Made by a program: the position numbers and the translations under genes
The notes under the pieces: model-generated
The model's input: the letters and a program-made list of their open reading frames with translations, nothing else
What the model was told of the DNA's origin: nothing
The model's database searches: none
Origin: Thermoleophilia bacterium
Lineage (GTDB): Bacteria > Actinomycetota > Thermoleophilia > Solirubrobacterales > 70-9
Assembly: GCA_016650125.1 (NCBI GenBank)
Contig: JAENWT010000016.1
Span: 1-64,000, forward strand
DNA length: 64,000 nucleotides
Reading direction: 5' to 3'
Shown: positions 52,651 to 61,883 of the stretch, piece by piece
Position numbering within the stretch: the stretch's first letter is position 1
Layout of the letters: each line of letters opens with the position of its first letter

Positions 52651-53085
52651 GCCATCGGTCAATGCAGCTCGCCAAGCAATGACTCCAAAGGCGAGGTGAT
52701 GGAACGCCCGATGGTTCTCGGGCTTCTTCGGCCAGCGGATCAGCAGGCCGCGGTTGCGATTGAGCCATGAGTGGCTGCGCTCGACGACCCAGCGGCGGGC
52801 GATGAAATCAGGGTCGCTGCGCTTGGCCTCGATCTCCTCGCCTCGGGTCCGCAGGTGCAGGGTTAGGTCAAGCTCTGAAGCGATCTCACGGACCTCGGGG
52901 TAGTCGTAGCCTTTGTCGAGGCAGAGCCCCTGCGGAGATTCCCCGGTCGGCTCCGGCCGGGCGATGGGGATCGAATCGATTGTCTGCCTCAGGAGCTTGT
53001 GGTCGTTTCGGTTCGCGCCCGCGGTGGCGAGCCCGACCGGGATCCCCGATGCCTCGGTGAGGAGCGAGCGCTTCGCCCCCTTTTG
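52639..53085 (-). pseudogene. truncated IS5-family (DDE_Tnp_1) transposase
   Basis: 148 codons on the minus strand ending at TAG 52641-52639: QKGAKRSLLTEASGIPVGLA, then LCLDKGYDYPEVR (DDE Asp region) and ARRWVVERSHSWLNRNRGL (Glu in WVVER), ending HHLAFGVIAWRAALTDGLPR. This is the C-terminal half of an IS5/IS427-type transposase. A stop stands two codons before the first Gln, and the N-terminal half is missing. The element is dead. It marks the left border of the lower-GC region. Confidence 0.85.
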
Positions 53086-53162
53086 GCTCTATCTCAACCA
53101 CCAACTCGGCCGACCCAGCCGCTCCCTGATCGATTACACCGCCTAACCGTGGAACTACTCAT

Positions 53163-54218
53163 CTAGGGCGGAGGCGCTGATTGGCCTATTCGGGATGTTG
53201 ACTCCCGAGGAAGAATTCCCGCCGGAATCAGAACCGGATTGGTCTCGGGACTGCCTCCCTCGATTAGACATATGAGGGTGTTGACTGCGGCCCGGCCGAT
53301 CTCTTCCGGGTTTAGCAGGACCGCGGTGAGCGGAGGCGTGGCCCAAGCACTTGCCTCAGAGTCAGTGCATCCGGCAACCAGCAGGTCGCCAGGAACGTCG
53401 ATGGATCGCTCCCTGGCGGCGAGCAGAGCACCAAGAGCCAACTGGTCGAGTGTGGCGTAGATCGCGTCGGGTGGATCGGGGCTGTCGAGCAGCTTCCCGG
53501 CCGCTTGGAAACCGGAACCTTCATTTATCGGCCCTTCCGCAAACACGATCTCGGGGTTCTGTTGGTGGGCATTGCACCATTCTTCGTAAGATTCGACGGC
53601 GTCGCGGGTGTAGGAGGCAATTGGAGGGCTGCTGACCAGTCCGATCTTATTGGCCCCAGATTCGCTTAAATGATTGAGAATCGCCATAGTCGCCTTATGG
53701 TGGTCGTTATCTATCCAGTACCTTGTCGTGCCCTTCTCTTCCTCTCCCGCCCTCCGGCCGGCGGTGACAATTGGTATGCCCATTTCGTCGAGGCTGTCCA
53801 GCAGAGGGTCGTCATCGACCGGATCTACGACTATGGCTCCATCAATCTCGACCTGATCGAACGCAGTAGCGCCATTGGCCGTCGCTCCTTGGACTACGAG
53901 CGCATGTCCGCTCGCTACGGCGGCTCCTGTGGCTGCACTCAGAAGCTGTATGAAGTAGTCGAAATCACCCACCCCAAAGGGAACCTCATCGCTGGCTGAG
54001 ACCGTGATTCCGAGAAGTCCAGTTCTTCCGGAGACCAAGTTTCTTGCGGTCGCATTCGGTCGATATCCAAGTTCGGTCGCGACCTTCACGATGTGTCTTC
54101 TGGTCTCCGTCGAAATCCGCCCCTTTCCGCTAAGAGCGTCGGAGACCGAGGTTGTCGAAACACCCGCAACCTGGGCTACATCCTTGATGCCGACACGGTT
54201 CTTGCGCTTTTCGGCCAT
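53163..54218 (-). CDS. LacI-family transcriptional repressor
   Basis: 351 residues: VGIKDVAQVAGVSTTSVSDAL and LGYRPNATARNLVSGRTG are the LacI helix-turn-helix and hinge (~8-62), followed by a periplasmic-binding-protein-like effector domain (DFDYFIQLLSAATGAAVASG, DGAIVVDPVDDDP, GRAAVNTLICLIEGG). The ATG at 54218 is chosen over 54278; TATATG lies 8 nt upstream. It is divergent from the ureohydrolase operon across two palindromic sites, so it most likely represses that operon until the transported compound or a derivative is present. Confidence 0.95.
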   Translation of the reverse strand: MAEKRKNRVGIKDVAQVAGVSTTSVSDALSGKGRISTETRRHIVKVATELGYRPNATARNLVSGRTGLLGITVSASDEVPFGVGDFDYFIQLLSAATGAAVASGHALVVQGATANGATAFDQVEIDGAIVVDPVDDDPLLDSLDEMGIPIVTAGRRAGEEEKGTTRYWIDNDHHKATMAILNHLSESGANKIGLVSSPPIASYTRDAVESYEEWCNAHQQNPEIVFAEGPINEGSGFQAAGKLLDSPDPPDAIYATLDQLALGALLAARERSIDVPGDLLVAGCTDSEASAWATPPLTAVLLNPEEIGRAAVNTLICLIEGGSPETNPVLIPAGILPRESTSRIGQSAPPP

Positions 54219-54243
54219 GCGGAGAGCATATATGTCGTTGACA

Positions 54244-54261
54244 AGCAGAAACGCTTCTGCT
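54244..54261. promoter_or_regulatory. LacI-type operator O1
   Basis: AGCAGAA, ACGC, TTCTGCT (54244-54261) is a perfect palindrome with the central CG usual for LacI-family sites. It overlaps the lacI-type promoter. Confidence 0.8.
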
Positions 54262-54278
54262 AGAAAATGTGAAATCAA

Positions 54279-54296
54279 AGCAGAAACGCTTCTTCA
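54279..54296. promoter_or_regulatory. LacI-type operator O2
   Basis: AGCAGAAACGCTTCTTCA matches O1 in its first 15 bases; centres are 35 bp apart. It lies toward the ureohydrolase gene (start 54335), so one repressor can control both divergent transcripts. Confidence 0.75.
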
Positions 54297-54334
54297 CAGT
54301 CATCTAAGCCGACGAAACTGAGGTCAAGTAGACA

Positions 54335-55336
54335 ATGGGCCAAACTGGTGTCAACTCAGCGGATGTGAATCAGGACCCGACTATGTGGACCAGCATTCTG
54401 CACGCTGGCCTTAGCAACTCGTTCCTCCGCCTGCCACATGTGGGTCCCAACGCGGAGGCGCTTAAAGCGCACGGCGCCAGGGCCGCGATATACGGGATCC
54501 CTTTCGATGCGACCAACATCAGCCGAACGGGCGCAAACTACGGTCCGCGGGGGATAAGGGACGTCTCCTGTCAGTTCTTGACCTTCAACGCGACTCTCGA
54601 CTTCGATCTGCTGGAAGTCCTTAATCCGGTCGACACGGGCGATGCCGATATTGTCTTGGCAAACGCTGAAAGTACTTTTTCCCGGGCCCAGGATGATTTG
54701 AGCCAGATAATAGACTCGGGAGCTCTTCCGGTGACGCTTGGCGGCGACCATTCAGTCACGATTCCCGCTGTCAGGGCGATATCTTCACGATTCGACGACC
54801 CGGGCCTCGTGCTAGTTGACATGCATCTTGATACTGCCCCGGACGTGGGGGGGGAGCTGCTCAACCACTGCTGTCCGGTCACAAGAGCGGTCGATGCCGG
54901 ATTCGATCCCAAGAAGATCGCCTTGGTCGGCATCTCGGGCTGGATGAATCCGAAAACCGAACTCGCATACTGCGAGGAGCACGGAATCACCGTGATTGGG
55001 CTTGAAGAGATCTGGGAGAACGGGACCAGTTGGGCTTCGGATAAGGCGCGCGAAGTCGCTGGAGCCGGCGACGGGATCTACTTGTCATTCGATGTGGATT
55101 CACTCGATGGCGCTCACGCGCCGGGAACCTGCTGCCCCAGCCCCGGTGGGTTGACAAGCCGTGAGGCGATCGAACTGGTACGGGGCATCTCGAGCGGTGG
55201 ACTGCTCGGTGCCGACGTAGTTGAAGTCGCGCCGAGTCTCGACCCCAGTCCGACAACTGCGTTGATAGGTGGCCGCATCGCTCTGGAGGCGATGGCATTT
55301 CACGCTGGTGCTAGCTTGGGGAGAGGGCGAGCCTGA
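54335..55336 (+). CDS. ureohydrolase (arginase/agmatinase superfamily)
   Basis: 333 residues with all six manganese ligands: His139 in GGDHS, Asp162/His164/Asp166 in VDMHLD, Asp253/Asp255 in SFDVDSLD. The family splits guanidino compounds into an amine and urea. DMHLD for the usual DAHxD and DSLDGAHAPG for D-x-LDP-A-x-APG are atypical, so the substrate may not be agmatine; 4-guanidinobutyrate or another guanidino acid is possible. First gene of the operon; TGAGG 10 nt before the ATG. The next gene follows after 4 nt. Confidence 0.88.
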   Translation: MGQTGVNSADVNQDPTMWTSILHAGLSNSFLRLPHVGPNAEALKAHGARAAIYGIPFDATNISRTGANYGPRGIRDVSCQFLTFNATLDFDLLEVLNPVDTGDADIVLANAESTFSRAQDDLSQIIDSGALPVTLGGDHSVTIPAVRAISSRFDDPGLVLVDMHLDTAPDVGGELLNHCCPVTRAVDAGFDPKKIALVGISGWMNPKTELAYCEEHGITVIGLEEIWENGTSWASDKAREVAGAGDGIYLSFDVDSLDGAHAPGTCCPSPGGLTSREAIELVRGISSGGLLGADVVEVAPSLDPSPTTALIGGRIALEAMAFHAGASLGRGRA

Positions 55337-55340
55337 GAAA

Positions 55341-56144
55341 ATGAAAGCGCTGCTCGCCCAACTGAAACCCGAGCCTGATCCGGAGCAGAACGCCGAACGA
55401 GTCTGCACTTTGATCTCAGACAACGGAGCTCAAGATCTTGCGATTTTTCCGGAACTGTTCCTCAGCGGTTACTCGACGAAACAAATGACCGAGCGCTCTT
55501 TAGATGCCTCCGACCCTGCTTTGCAATCTATTGCCGACGCCTGCGGGCGAAATCAGACCGCCGCCGTAGTAGGCTTTGCCGAGGCAATTGACCGAGAGGC
55601 AGGGGCCTATGGCAACTCGGCTGCCTGCTTCGAAACCGATGGTTCCCTGGCGGCGATCTACCGCAAGACACATCTGTTCGGGCCTTGGGAGAATGCTGCG
55701 TTTTGCCCCGGTGCCGAGCTGAGGTTGGTGCGTCTATCAAACGTCGAGGTCGGTCCGCTGATCTGCTTCGACGCTGAGTTTCCCGAACCTGCAAGAGAGT
55801 TGGCAAGGCACGGAGCGGACCTTTTGGTCACCATCGCCTCGAATATGGAGCCCTATGGCGAGGATCATCTCATCGCGACACGTGCGAGGGCGCTCGACAA
55901 CCGGCGTCACCACCTCTACGTCAACCGGATTGGGAAGGAGTCCGGACATCGATTCGTCGGCAGGAGTCGGGCTATTGCCCCCGATGGCTCTGTGATTGAG
56001 GAATTGGGGGACGACGAAGGCACGATTGAGTTGGAATTTGACCCAGTCGGCGAGCGCCCGGACGAGACGGTTGACTATTTGCGCCTTTCTCGCCCTGATC
56101 TGACCGTTTCGTGTGAAAGCAATAGCAGTGCCGGTGTTCCCTAG
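55341..56144 (+). CDS. nitrilase-superfamily carbon-nitrogen hydrolase
   Basis: 267 residues, with the Glu-Lys-Cys triad: Glu38 in FPELFLSGY, Lys109 in YRKTHLFGPWE, Cys142 in GPLICFDAEFPE. Typical substrates are N-carbamoyl amines (carbamoylputrescine), omega-amides or small aliphatic amides. The ATG at 55341 is used since it abuts the ureohydrolase stop and matches the family start (MKALLAQL). In this operon it could release ammonia from an amide or carbamoyl intermediate. Confidence 0.9.
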   Translation: MKALLAQLKPEPDPEQNAERVCTLISDNGAQDLAIFPELFLSGYSTKQMTERSLDASDPALQSIADACGRNQTAAVVGFAEAIDREAGAYGNSAACFETDGSLAAIYRKTHLFGPWENAAFCPGAELRLVRLSNVEVGPLICFDAEFPEPARELARHGADLLVTIASNMEPYGEDHLIATRARALDNRRHHLYVNRIGKESGHRFVGRSRAIAPDGSVIEELGDDEGTIELEFDPVGERPDETVDYLRLSRPDLTVSCESNSSAGVP

Positions 56145-56182
56145 AACTAGCTCAACGTTAGATCCTACGAAAGGAAATCTTC

Positions 56183-57322
56183 ATGACTACCAATGGAAAT
56201 AATGACGGGATGTCACGTCGGAGATTCATGCAGGTCAATACGGCCGCAGGACTCACTCTTGTGCTTAGCGGAAGTTTGGGCACAGTGCTCCAAGCATGCG
56301 GCGGTTCCAGTGACAGCTCCCAAACGACTTCTCTGACTGCAAAGGAGATTTCCAACGCTTCAGGGACTATTACGGTCTTGACCTTCTCCTTCTACGAGGC
56401 TCCAGCTTTCAATTCTGGACCCGTGACCGCAAAATATGCGGAAATTTCCAGCGGCGATGAGGTCATCGCTAAGGTTCGAAATTCAATGGGTATTGATGTA
56501 ACGGCGACTGGTACAAACGTCGTAGGCCAGCTCCTCGACATTGACGCATTGGATCCGATTGATACTGGCCTTATTGAGAACTACACTGAAATCGACAAAG
56601 ATGTCCGGGAGCAGCCCATCTTCACTCGAAATGGTGACGTCTACGCAGTTCCCATGACCATCACCCCGGGATTCACTGCTTGGAACTCAGATGAAGTGGA
56701 TGAACCCAAAACTGCGGATGGCCTTCTAGATTCCCAGTATCGCGACCGAGTTGGACTGTACGACGATTCCGGAACCGTCATTCAATTCGCTCAGATGCTG
56801 GGTTTCGATATCTATAACTTTACTCTGGAGGACCTGGACTCCGTGAAGGAGTACATGGATCAACTCAAGCCGAACGTAAAGACCATATTTGTATTCGGCG
56901 ATGAAGTTCAGCTATTCGCACGGGACGACATTTCGGTGGCATTTCAGACTTTCGGGTCCCTTCTGACATCGATTCAAGAGAATAACCCGGCCGTCTCAAG
57001 CAACTATTTGGGGTCACTGTCGTTCGTAGACGCTTGGAGCATACCCACAGGCGCAACCACTGCCGCGGGCATGAACTGGATCAATAATACGTTGACGGTT
57101 CGCTCGCAGAAGTCTCTGGTCAAGACCGCCGGTACGTTGCCTACGGTTCCGGGTGCGATCAAACCCGAAGAATATCCGGCTGGTCTTTCTGAACCCTCGC
57201 TTTCGGCACTTCTTAAGGTCGCACCTCCGATACCAAGCGCGCCAGTTGAAGGGGCGGACGAAGGGCTTGTCACCCTTGATGTTCTGCAGAAGACCTGGAG
57301 TGACTACAAGGCATCTTTCTAA
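56183..57322 (+). CDS. ABC importer solute-binding lipoprotein, polyamine (PotD) type
   Basis: 379 residues. The N-terminus has both a twin-arginine motif (SRRRFMQ) and a lipobox (VLQACGG, Cys ~37), so it is exported folded and anchored by lipid outside the membrane. The mature part resembles PotD/PotF binding proteins (TGLIENYTEIDKDVR, VYAVPMTITPGFTAWNSDEV). The codon usage is visibly less GC-rich than in the first half of the window. It should capture the operon's substrate, probably a cationic amine-like molecule. Confidence 0.9.
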   Translation: MTTNGNNDGMSRRRFMQVNTAAGLTLVLSGSLGTVLQACGGSSDSSQTTSLTAKEISNASGTITVLTFSFYEAPAFNSGPVTAKYAEISSGDEVIAKVRNSMGIDVTATGTNVVGQLLDIDALDPIDTGLIENYTEIDKDVREQPIFTRNGDVYAVPMTITPGFTAWNSDEVDEPKTADGLLDSQYRDRVGLYDDSGTVIQFAQMLGFDIYNFTLEDLDSVKEYMDQLKPNVKTIFVFGDEVQLFARDDISVAFQTFGSLLTSIQENNPAVSSNYLGSLSFVDAWSIPTGATTAAGMNWINNTLTVRSQKSLVKTAGTLPTVPGAIKPEEYPAGLSEPSLSALLKVAPPIPSAPVEGADEGLVTLDVLQKTWSDYKASF

Positions 57323-57377
57323 TGAGCTATCGAATGCTCATTTCGAACCCGGAGGCCGTGAGGGTGGACCAGTCTGG

Positions 57378-59111
57378 ATGAGCGCTGGGCTCCTTCGTAA
57401 TCCGATTCATCGCACGAGGGGACTCGTTCCGGCGCTGCCCCTGGTCGCCCTCGTTACCTTGCTCGTAGCCATTCCGGTTGTGCTCCTGGTGACGTACGCG
57501 TTTCGCGAATCGAGTTTCGCCGGCGTGGGTGCTGGGCCTACGCTCGAACAGTTCAAGGAGGTATTCGAATCCAAAGCAGCGGTTAGGCTCATCGTGCGAA
57601 CCGTGGGGATGTCAGTCTTGGTCTCCACAATCGCGTGCGCACTGGCGTTTGTCTTCTCCTACGGCGTCACATTCCGGTTGAAACCTCGTGCAGCAATGAT
57701 TCTCCTCGCGGTAGTGCTCAGCGCCGGCATAGCTTCGTTTCTCGCACGCATTTTTGCCTGGGGCACGATACTTGGGACGAACGGACTCATAAATTCGGCG
57801 CTGATTTACCTAAATGTGATTGAAAAGCCACTTGGCTTCCTGTTCTTTGGGTATTTCGCAACCACAGTCACGATGGTCTATCTGTATTTGCCCGTTGCGT
57901 TACTGATCGTGTATGGGGCGATGAGAAATATCGACCCGAGGTCCATTCAGGCTTCCAATGATCTGGGTGCCGGGAGGTGGCGAACGGCGTTTCGTGTCGT
58001 AGCACCGCAAACGAGAACCGGATTGGTAGCCGCATTCGTTCTGCTTTTGCTAATGACTTCGGCTGATTACATCACGCCTCGATTGGTTGGTGGCACTAGC
58101 GGCCAGATGATCGGAGTGTTGGTCCGGGATCTTGCATTATCGAGTGGAAACACGCCTGCCGCCGCAGCACTCGCAATATCGTATTTAGCGTTGCTTGCAG
58201 TTGCCGTGTGTTGCGGGTTCTTTCTTCTGAAGTTGGTTGCCAAGCTAGCGCACGGAAGAACGCGAATTGTTGATCAATTGTCAGCGTGGTTCGTACTACA
58301 CGGACCGAGCACGTTTACCAGTCGCTCATTCTCTCGCCCGGCCAGTTTCGTTGTGGCCATTTTCCTCATCGTGCCGACGCTGTGCGTTGTTCTCTTCTCG
58401 CTCAACGATTCGAATACTCTCGGTCTGCCGATTCAAGGCTTCACTCTTGAGTGGTACCCGGACATTGTCAACAAGCCCGGCTTCACAGATGCCCTTACGA
58501 ATAGCGTCACGATCGTTCTAGCGGCAGCGCTTCTGGCTCCACTCATCGCGATCCCTTATGCCTTGGTGCTCCAGCGGGCGAAAGGGGTCGGCCGCTATGT
58601 ACTTTGGTCAGTGGCCATTCTTCCGTGGCTGGTCCCGGGTGTGCTCCTGGGCCTAGGATTGCTGATCGCTGCATCCGCAAATAATGTCCAACTTGGCGTG
58701 AATGTCACGATGTTCGTCCACGTTCTCATTGTGGCTCCTATCATGGTTATGGTCGTCTACGTACAGCTGGTTAGTCTGGATCCGAGACTCAGTGAAGCGG
58801 CTCGCGACTTGGGATCGTCAGCGTTCAGGGCTTTTCGAACGGTAATTCTGCCGCTGATTGTGCCCTCAATCTTGGGGGCAATGCTTATAGGAGCGGCGTA
58901 CTCCTTGGACGAAATCCTCGTGACGAGCTTCACGATCGGAAACGAAAGTACGCTCCCCGTGTGGCTGCTTGGCCAAAGCCGACGAGGATTCAATCCCGGC
59001 ATAGATGCATTGGCTGTAATGCTAACTTGCGGCACCATTTCGCTCTTCGTCGCGGCGTTGCTGGTCCAGCGAACACTGTCGACGCGAACGATGGGGGGTG
59101 AAGTGCGATGA
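57378..59111 (+). CDS. fused double permease of the polyamine-type ABC importer (PotB-PotC fusion)
   Basis: 577 residues, about twelve membrane segments in two homologous halves: residues ~20-290 and ~320-570. Each has an EAA-type loop (SIQASNDLGAGRWRTAF at ~195 and LSEAARDLGSSAFRAFRTV at ~472) that contacts the ATPase. PotB and PotC are normally separate; here they form one chain, as in FbpB/ThiP-like fused permeases. The ATG at 57378 precedes the first helix. It overlaps the ATPase gene by ATGA. Confidence 0.9.
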   Translation: MSAGLLRNPIHRTRGLVPALPLVALVTLLVAIPVVLLVTYAFRESSFAGVGAGPTLEQFKEVFESKAAVRLIVRTVGMSVLVSTIACALAFVFSYGVTFRLKPRAAMILLAVVLSAGIASFLARIFAWGTILGTNGLINSALIYLNVIEKPLGFLFFGYFATTVTMVYLYLPVALLIVYGAMRNIDPRSIQASNDLGAGRWRTAFRVVAPQTRTGLVAAFVLLLLMTSADYITPRLVGGTSGQMIGVLVRDLALSSGNTPAAAALAISYLALLAVAVCCGFFLLKLVAKLAHGRTRIVDQLSAWFVLHGPSTFTSRSFSRPASFVVAIFLIVPTLCVVLFSLNDSNTLGLPIQGFTLEWYPDIVNKPGFTDALTNSVTIVLAAALLAPLIAIPYALVLQRAKGVGRYVLWSVAILPWLVPGVLLGLGLLIAASANNVQLGVNVTMFVHVLIVAPIMVMVVYVQLVSLDPRLSEAARDLGSSAFRAFRTVILPLIVPSILGAMLIGAAYSLDEILVTSFTIGNESTLPVWLLGQSRRGFNPGIDALAVMLTCGTISLFVAALLVQRTLSTRTMGGEVR

Positions 59112-60223
59112 GTGACCGTACGTCCAACCTAAGCCCGGGCCTCGACGGCGAAAAGTTCCTTCGGCTCACACGAATTTCGAAGCGGTTTGACCATGAAACT
59201 GTCCTGGAGGGGATTGACCTAGAGATTGAGCCTGGAGAGTTCTTTACGCTCTTGGGCCCTTCAGGCTGCGGCAAGACAACATTGCTGAGGATCATTGGGG
59301 GGTTGGAGAAGGCCGAGGAGGGCGAAGTTGCCCTTGAAGGGCGCAACCTGACCGATACTCCCCCTGAACGACGCCCGTTCAACATGGTCTTTCAAAGCTA
59401 TGCCCTGTTTCCACATATGTCGGTCGGTGAAAATGTCGGATATGGTCTTCGCGCATCAGGTCTGGGCCAGCGTGACATCAGTGTGCGCGTTGAAGAGATG
59501 CTTGAGTTGGTACGGCTTGGTAGCGCTGTAGGAAGATCCGTCCTGGAACTTTCGGGAGGGCAACAGCAGAGGGTGGCTCTAGCTCGCGCTTTGATAAACG
59601 AACCAAAAATCCTGCTCTTGGATGAACCACTGGCTGCACTTGATCTGCAACTTCGGAAGAGCCTCCAAGCTGAGTTGCGTGATATTCAGCGAAGGACTCA
59701 CACGGCGTTTGTCTATGTAACGCATGACCAGGAAGAAGCCTTGTTTCTATCCGATCGAATTGCCCTGATGCAGGCTGGGCAGATCGTGCAAGTCGGCTCT
59801 CCTCGTGACCTTTACGACCTTCCCGTGAACCAATTTGCTGCCACATTCATTGGCGAGACGAATCTGGTCGAATGCGTGCTGGTCGCGCTCGATCATGGTT
59901 CCGCTGAAGTGCAGTTTTCGGGCGGCAGCAAAGGTAAGTTGGCGTTTTCTAGTGATAAGCCAGTTCCTATAGGCAGCCGTCTATTGGCCATGCTCCGCCC
60001 GGAAGTCCTTGAGATCACTAGTCCCGACATCGCTCAATTCAAAGGGGTAATCGAAGACAGTGTATTTCTAGGCCCATACTGGCGTCATGAAATGCGAACT
60101 AACCATGGCGAGCTGTTGAGATTCACTACGCCTAGCACTTCGACCTCCGAAATCGAAGGAATTGGTCTGCGAATCAAAGAGGGATCAGGGGCCGCAATGG
60201 TCGGCGGCGCCGACGCGGACTAA
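59108..60223 (+). CDS. ABC importer ATPase, PotA type
   Basis: 371 residues: Walker A GPSGCGKTT (~53-61), Q-loop FQSYALFPHM, signature LSGGQQQR, Walker B ILLLDEPLAALD, switch THDQEEA, and a C-terminal TOBE domain (~285-360) as in PotA and other sugar/polyamine importers. It powers the fused permease encoded immediately upstream. Confidence 0.95.
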   Translation: MSDRTSNLSPGLDGEKFLRLTRISKRFDHETVLEGIDLEIEPGEFFTLLGPSGCGKTTLLRIIGGLEKAEEGEVALEGRNLTDTPPERRPFNMVFQSYALFPHMSVGENVGYGLRASGLGQRDISVRVEEMLELVRLGSAVGRSVLELSGGQQQRVALARALINEPKILLLDEPLAALDLQLRKSLQAELRDIQRRTHTAFVYVTHDQEEALFLSDRIALMQAGQIVQVGSPRDLYDLPVNQFAATFIGETNLVECVLVALDHGSAEVQFSGGSKGKLAFSSDKPVPIGSRLLAMLRPEVLEITSPDIAQFKGVIEDSVFLGPYWRHEMRTNHGELLRFTTPSTSTSEIEGIGLRIKEGSGAAMVGGADAD

Positions 60224-60458
60224 TTTGATGACTTTGATTTGAGGAACCTCCGTGAATGGAGCCACAGACTTAGCGCAGGCAGATTGCAACAAAACGGAAA
60301 GTACAAATGAACCGAAATAGTTGGAACCCAGGGTGTAAGCAGGCGAGGTCAGGGCGTCTCGCCGGTTCTAGCGAGAATAGACGCTTCGGTGAGGTAGGAA
60401 GTTCACGGAGTGCAAGTATGGTGACCTACGAAGCCGACAACGTTCGGAGCGAAGAATA
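60224..60458 (+). other. 235-bp gap inside the operon
   Basis: No full gene. A 6-bp hairpin GGCGAG (60342-60347) with CTCGCC (60358-60363) is followed by further GC-rich repeats. A 13-codon open frame (ATG 60419, MVTYEADNVRSEE) ends in TAG that overlaps the GTG of the amidase (TAGTG), which could couple translation. An internal promoter here is possible but none is clear. Confidence 0.4.
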
Positions 60459-61883
60459 GTGTCGTCCTTCGACGCTTTCACTCCCGCCAATGAACTTGGT
60501 CGTCAGATACGTAGTCGTGAAGTGACCTGTCGAGAAGTGGTGGAGCTGTTTCTCGAACGAAGCCTTAGGCTTGATCCGGAGCTACACGCATTTCGAACCA
60601 TCGTTGAGGATCGGGCGTTGAACGAAGCCGACGATGCCGATCGCGCAATAGAGCGGGGCGAAAATATAGGCGTCTTGCATGGAATTCCCATCGCTGTCAA
60701 GGATCTCGAGTGGACCGAGGGGATACGAACCACAATGGGTTCTTTGGTGTACCGAGACGATGTTCCGGCAAGCGATTCAATCGCGGTCGAGCGACTCCGG
60801 GAGTCGGGTGCCATAGTCATCGGAAAGACGAATACGTGTGAGTTCGGAATGCAACTTGAATCCACGAATCGCCTTGGACCCGACACTCGCAATCCCTGGG
60901 ATACGTCGAAGTCTTCTGGGGGGTCCTCAGGGGGCTCGGCGGCAGCAATTGCCGCTGGATTTGCTCCTCTCGCTACTGGATCCGATTCGGCTGGATCAAT
61001 TGGTAACCCTTCGGCTCTTTGCGGGGTTGTTGGAATTAAGCCTACTCACGGCCGGATTCCGCTTTGGCCAGACCCTGAAGACTCACACATAATGCTGGAC
61101 ACAGGATGCATTGCTCGTACCGTTGAAGATTGTGCCCTGATGCTGGGTGTGATGGCGGGAGAGGATTCCCGCGATCCGGTTTCGATTCGAGGACCAGCGC
61201 CCGTATACCGGGGCGAGAACTGGAGGAATCTTGAGAAGCTACGAATTGGCATCAGCACGACATTTTCTGGATATCCGGTGGATCAAGAAGTCAGGAAATT
61301 GATTGGCGAGACGGCTGAAGTGTTCAAAGCACTGGGACACGATCTCGTTGAAGCTGAGCCAAAAACTCATAAACCGGTGTACGACATATACATGCCGCTC
61401 TTCCTAGGTGATGTGCACACGGCATTCGACCATCTACTGAGCCAGCGCCCCATGGAGCTAGATCCTGTGACGGTTAGGACCCTTGAAGATGCACGTCGCG
61501 TTACACTTTCGGAGTACGTGCAAGCCCTTCATCGGTTGGCCATCTTCCGCAGGCGCATCGACGAGTACTTCGATCAATATGACTTGCTGATTACACCGAA
61601 CAATCCCGTCCCGGCGTTCGATGCACTCAATCCTCCGAGTCATATTGACGGGCTGCCCGTCACCCAAGATTGGATGCCTCATCTTGCGTTCCTGGCGCCG
61701 TGGAATCTTGCGGGAAATCCATGGATCACAGTTCCGGCCGGCAGATCAAAGAATGACCTCCCGATTGGTGCACTATTAGTTGCCGCAAAGGGCAGGGAGG
61801 ACTTGCTTTTTGCAGCGGCCGCGGCTCTTGAGACGGAGAAGCCATGGATCAACCACGCCTCTCCGTTCGCACCCAATGACTAA
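60459..61883 (+). CDS. amidase-signature family hydrolase (GatA-like)
   Basis: 474 residues with the Ser-cisSer-Lys triad: Lys81 in IAVKD, Ser156 in SGGSSGGSAAA, Ser180 in GSDSAGSIGNPSA; the 75- and 24-residue spacings equal those of fatty acid amide hydrolase. It cleaves carboxamides, the exact one unknown; no gatB/gatC neighbours, so a catabolic amidase rather than Glu-tRNA amidotransferase. The start is GTG with GGAG 9-12 nt upstream. Confidence 0.92.
   Translation: MSSFDAFTPANELGRQIRSREVTCREVVELFLERSLRLDPELHAFRTIVEDRALNEADDADRAIERGENIGVLHGIPIAVKDLEWTEGIRTTMGSLVYRDDVPASDSIAVERLRESGAIVIGKTNTCEFGMQLESTNRLGPDTRNPWDTSKSSGGSSGGSAAAIAAGFAPLATGSDSAGSIGNPSALCGVVGIKPTHGRIPLWPDPEDSHIMLDTGCIARTVEDCALMLGVMAGEDSRDPVSIRGPAPVYRGENWRNLEKLRIGISTTFSGYPVDQEVRKLIGETAEVFKALGHDLVEAEPKTHKPVYDIYMPLFLGDVHTAFDHLLSQRPMELDPVTVRTLEDARRVTLSEYVQALHRLAIFRRRIDEYFDQYDLLITPNNPVPAFDALNPPSHIDGLPVTQDWMPHLAFLAPWNLAGNPWITVPAGRSKNDLPIGALLVAAKGREDLLFAAAAALETEKPWINHASPFAPND

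Noticed and set aside
42927-52700. Prophage or integrative element
   Set aside because: No integrase, terminase, capsid or relaxase genes; the variability is explained by toxin-antitoxin modules and an IS remnant.
60342-60363. Guanidine riboswitch inside the operon
   Set aside because: Only a small hairpin is present; the conserved ACGR or GGACGAG-type guanidine motifs are not found in the gap.
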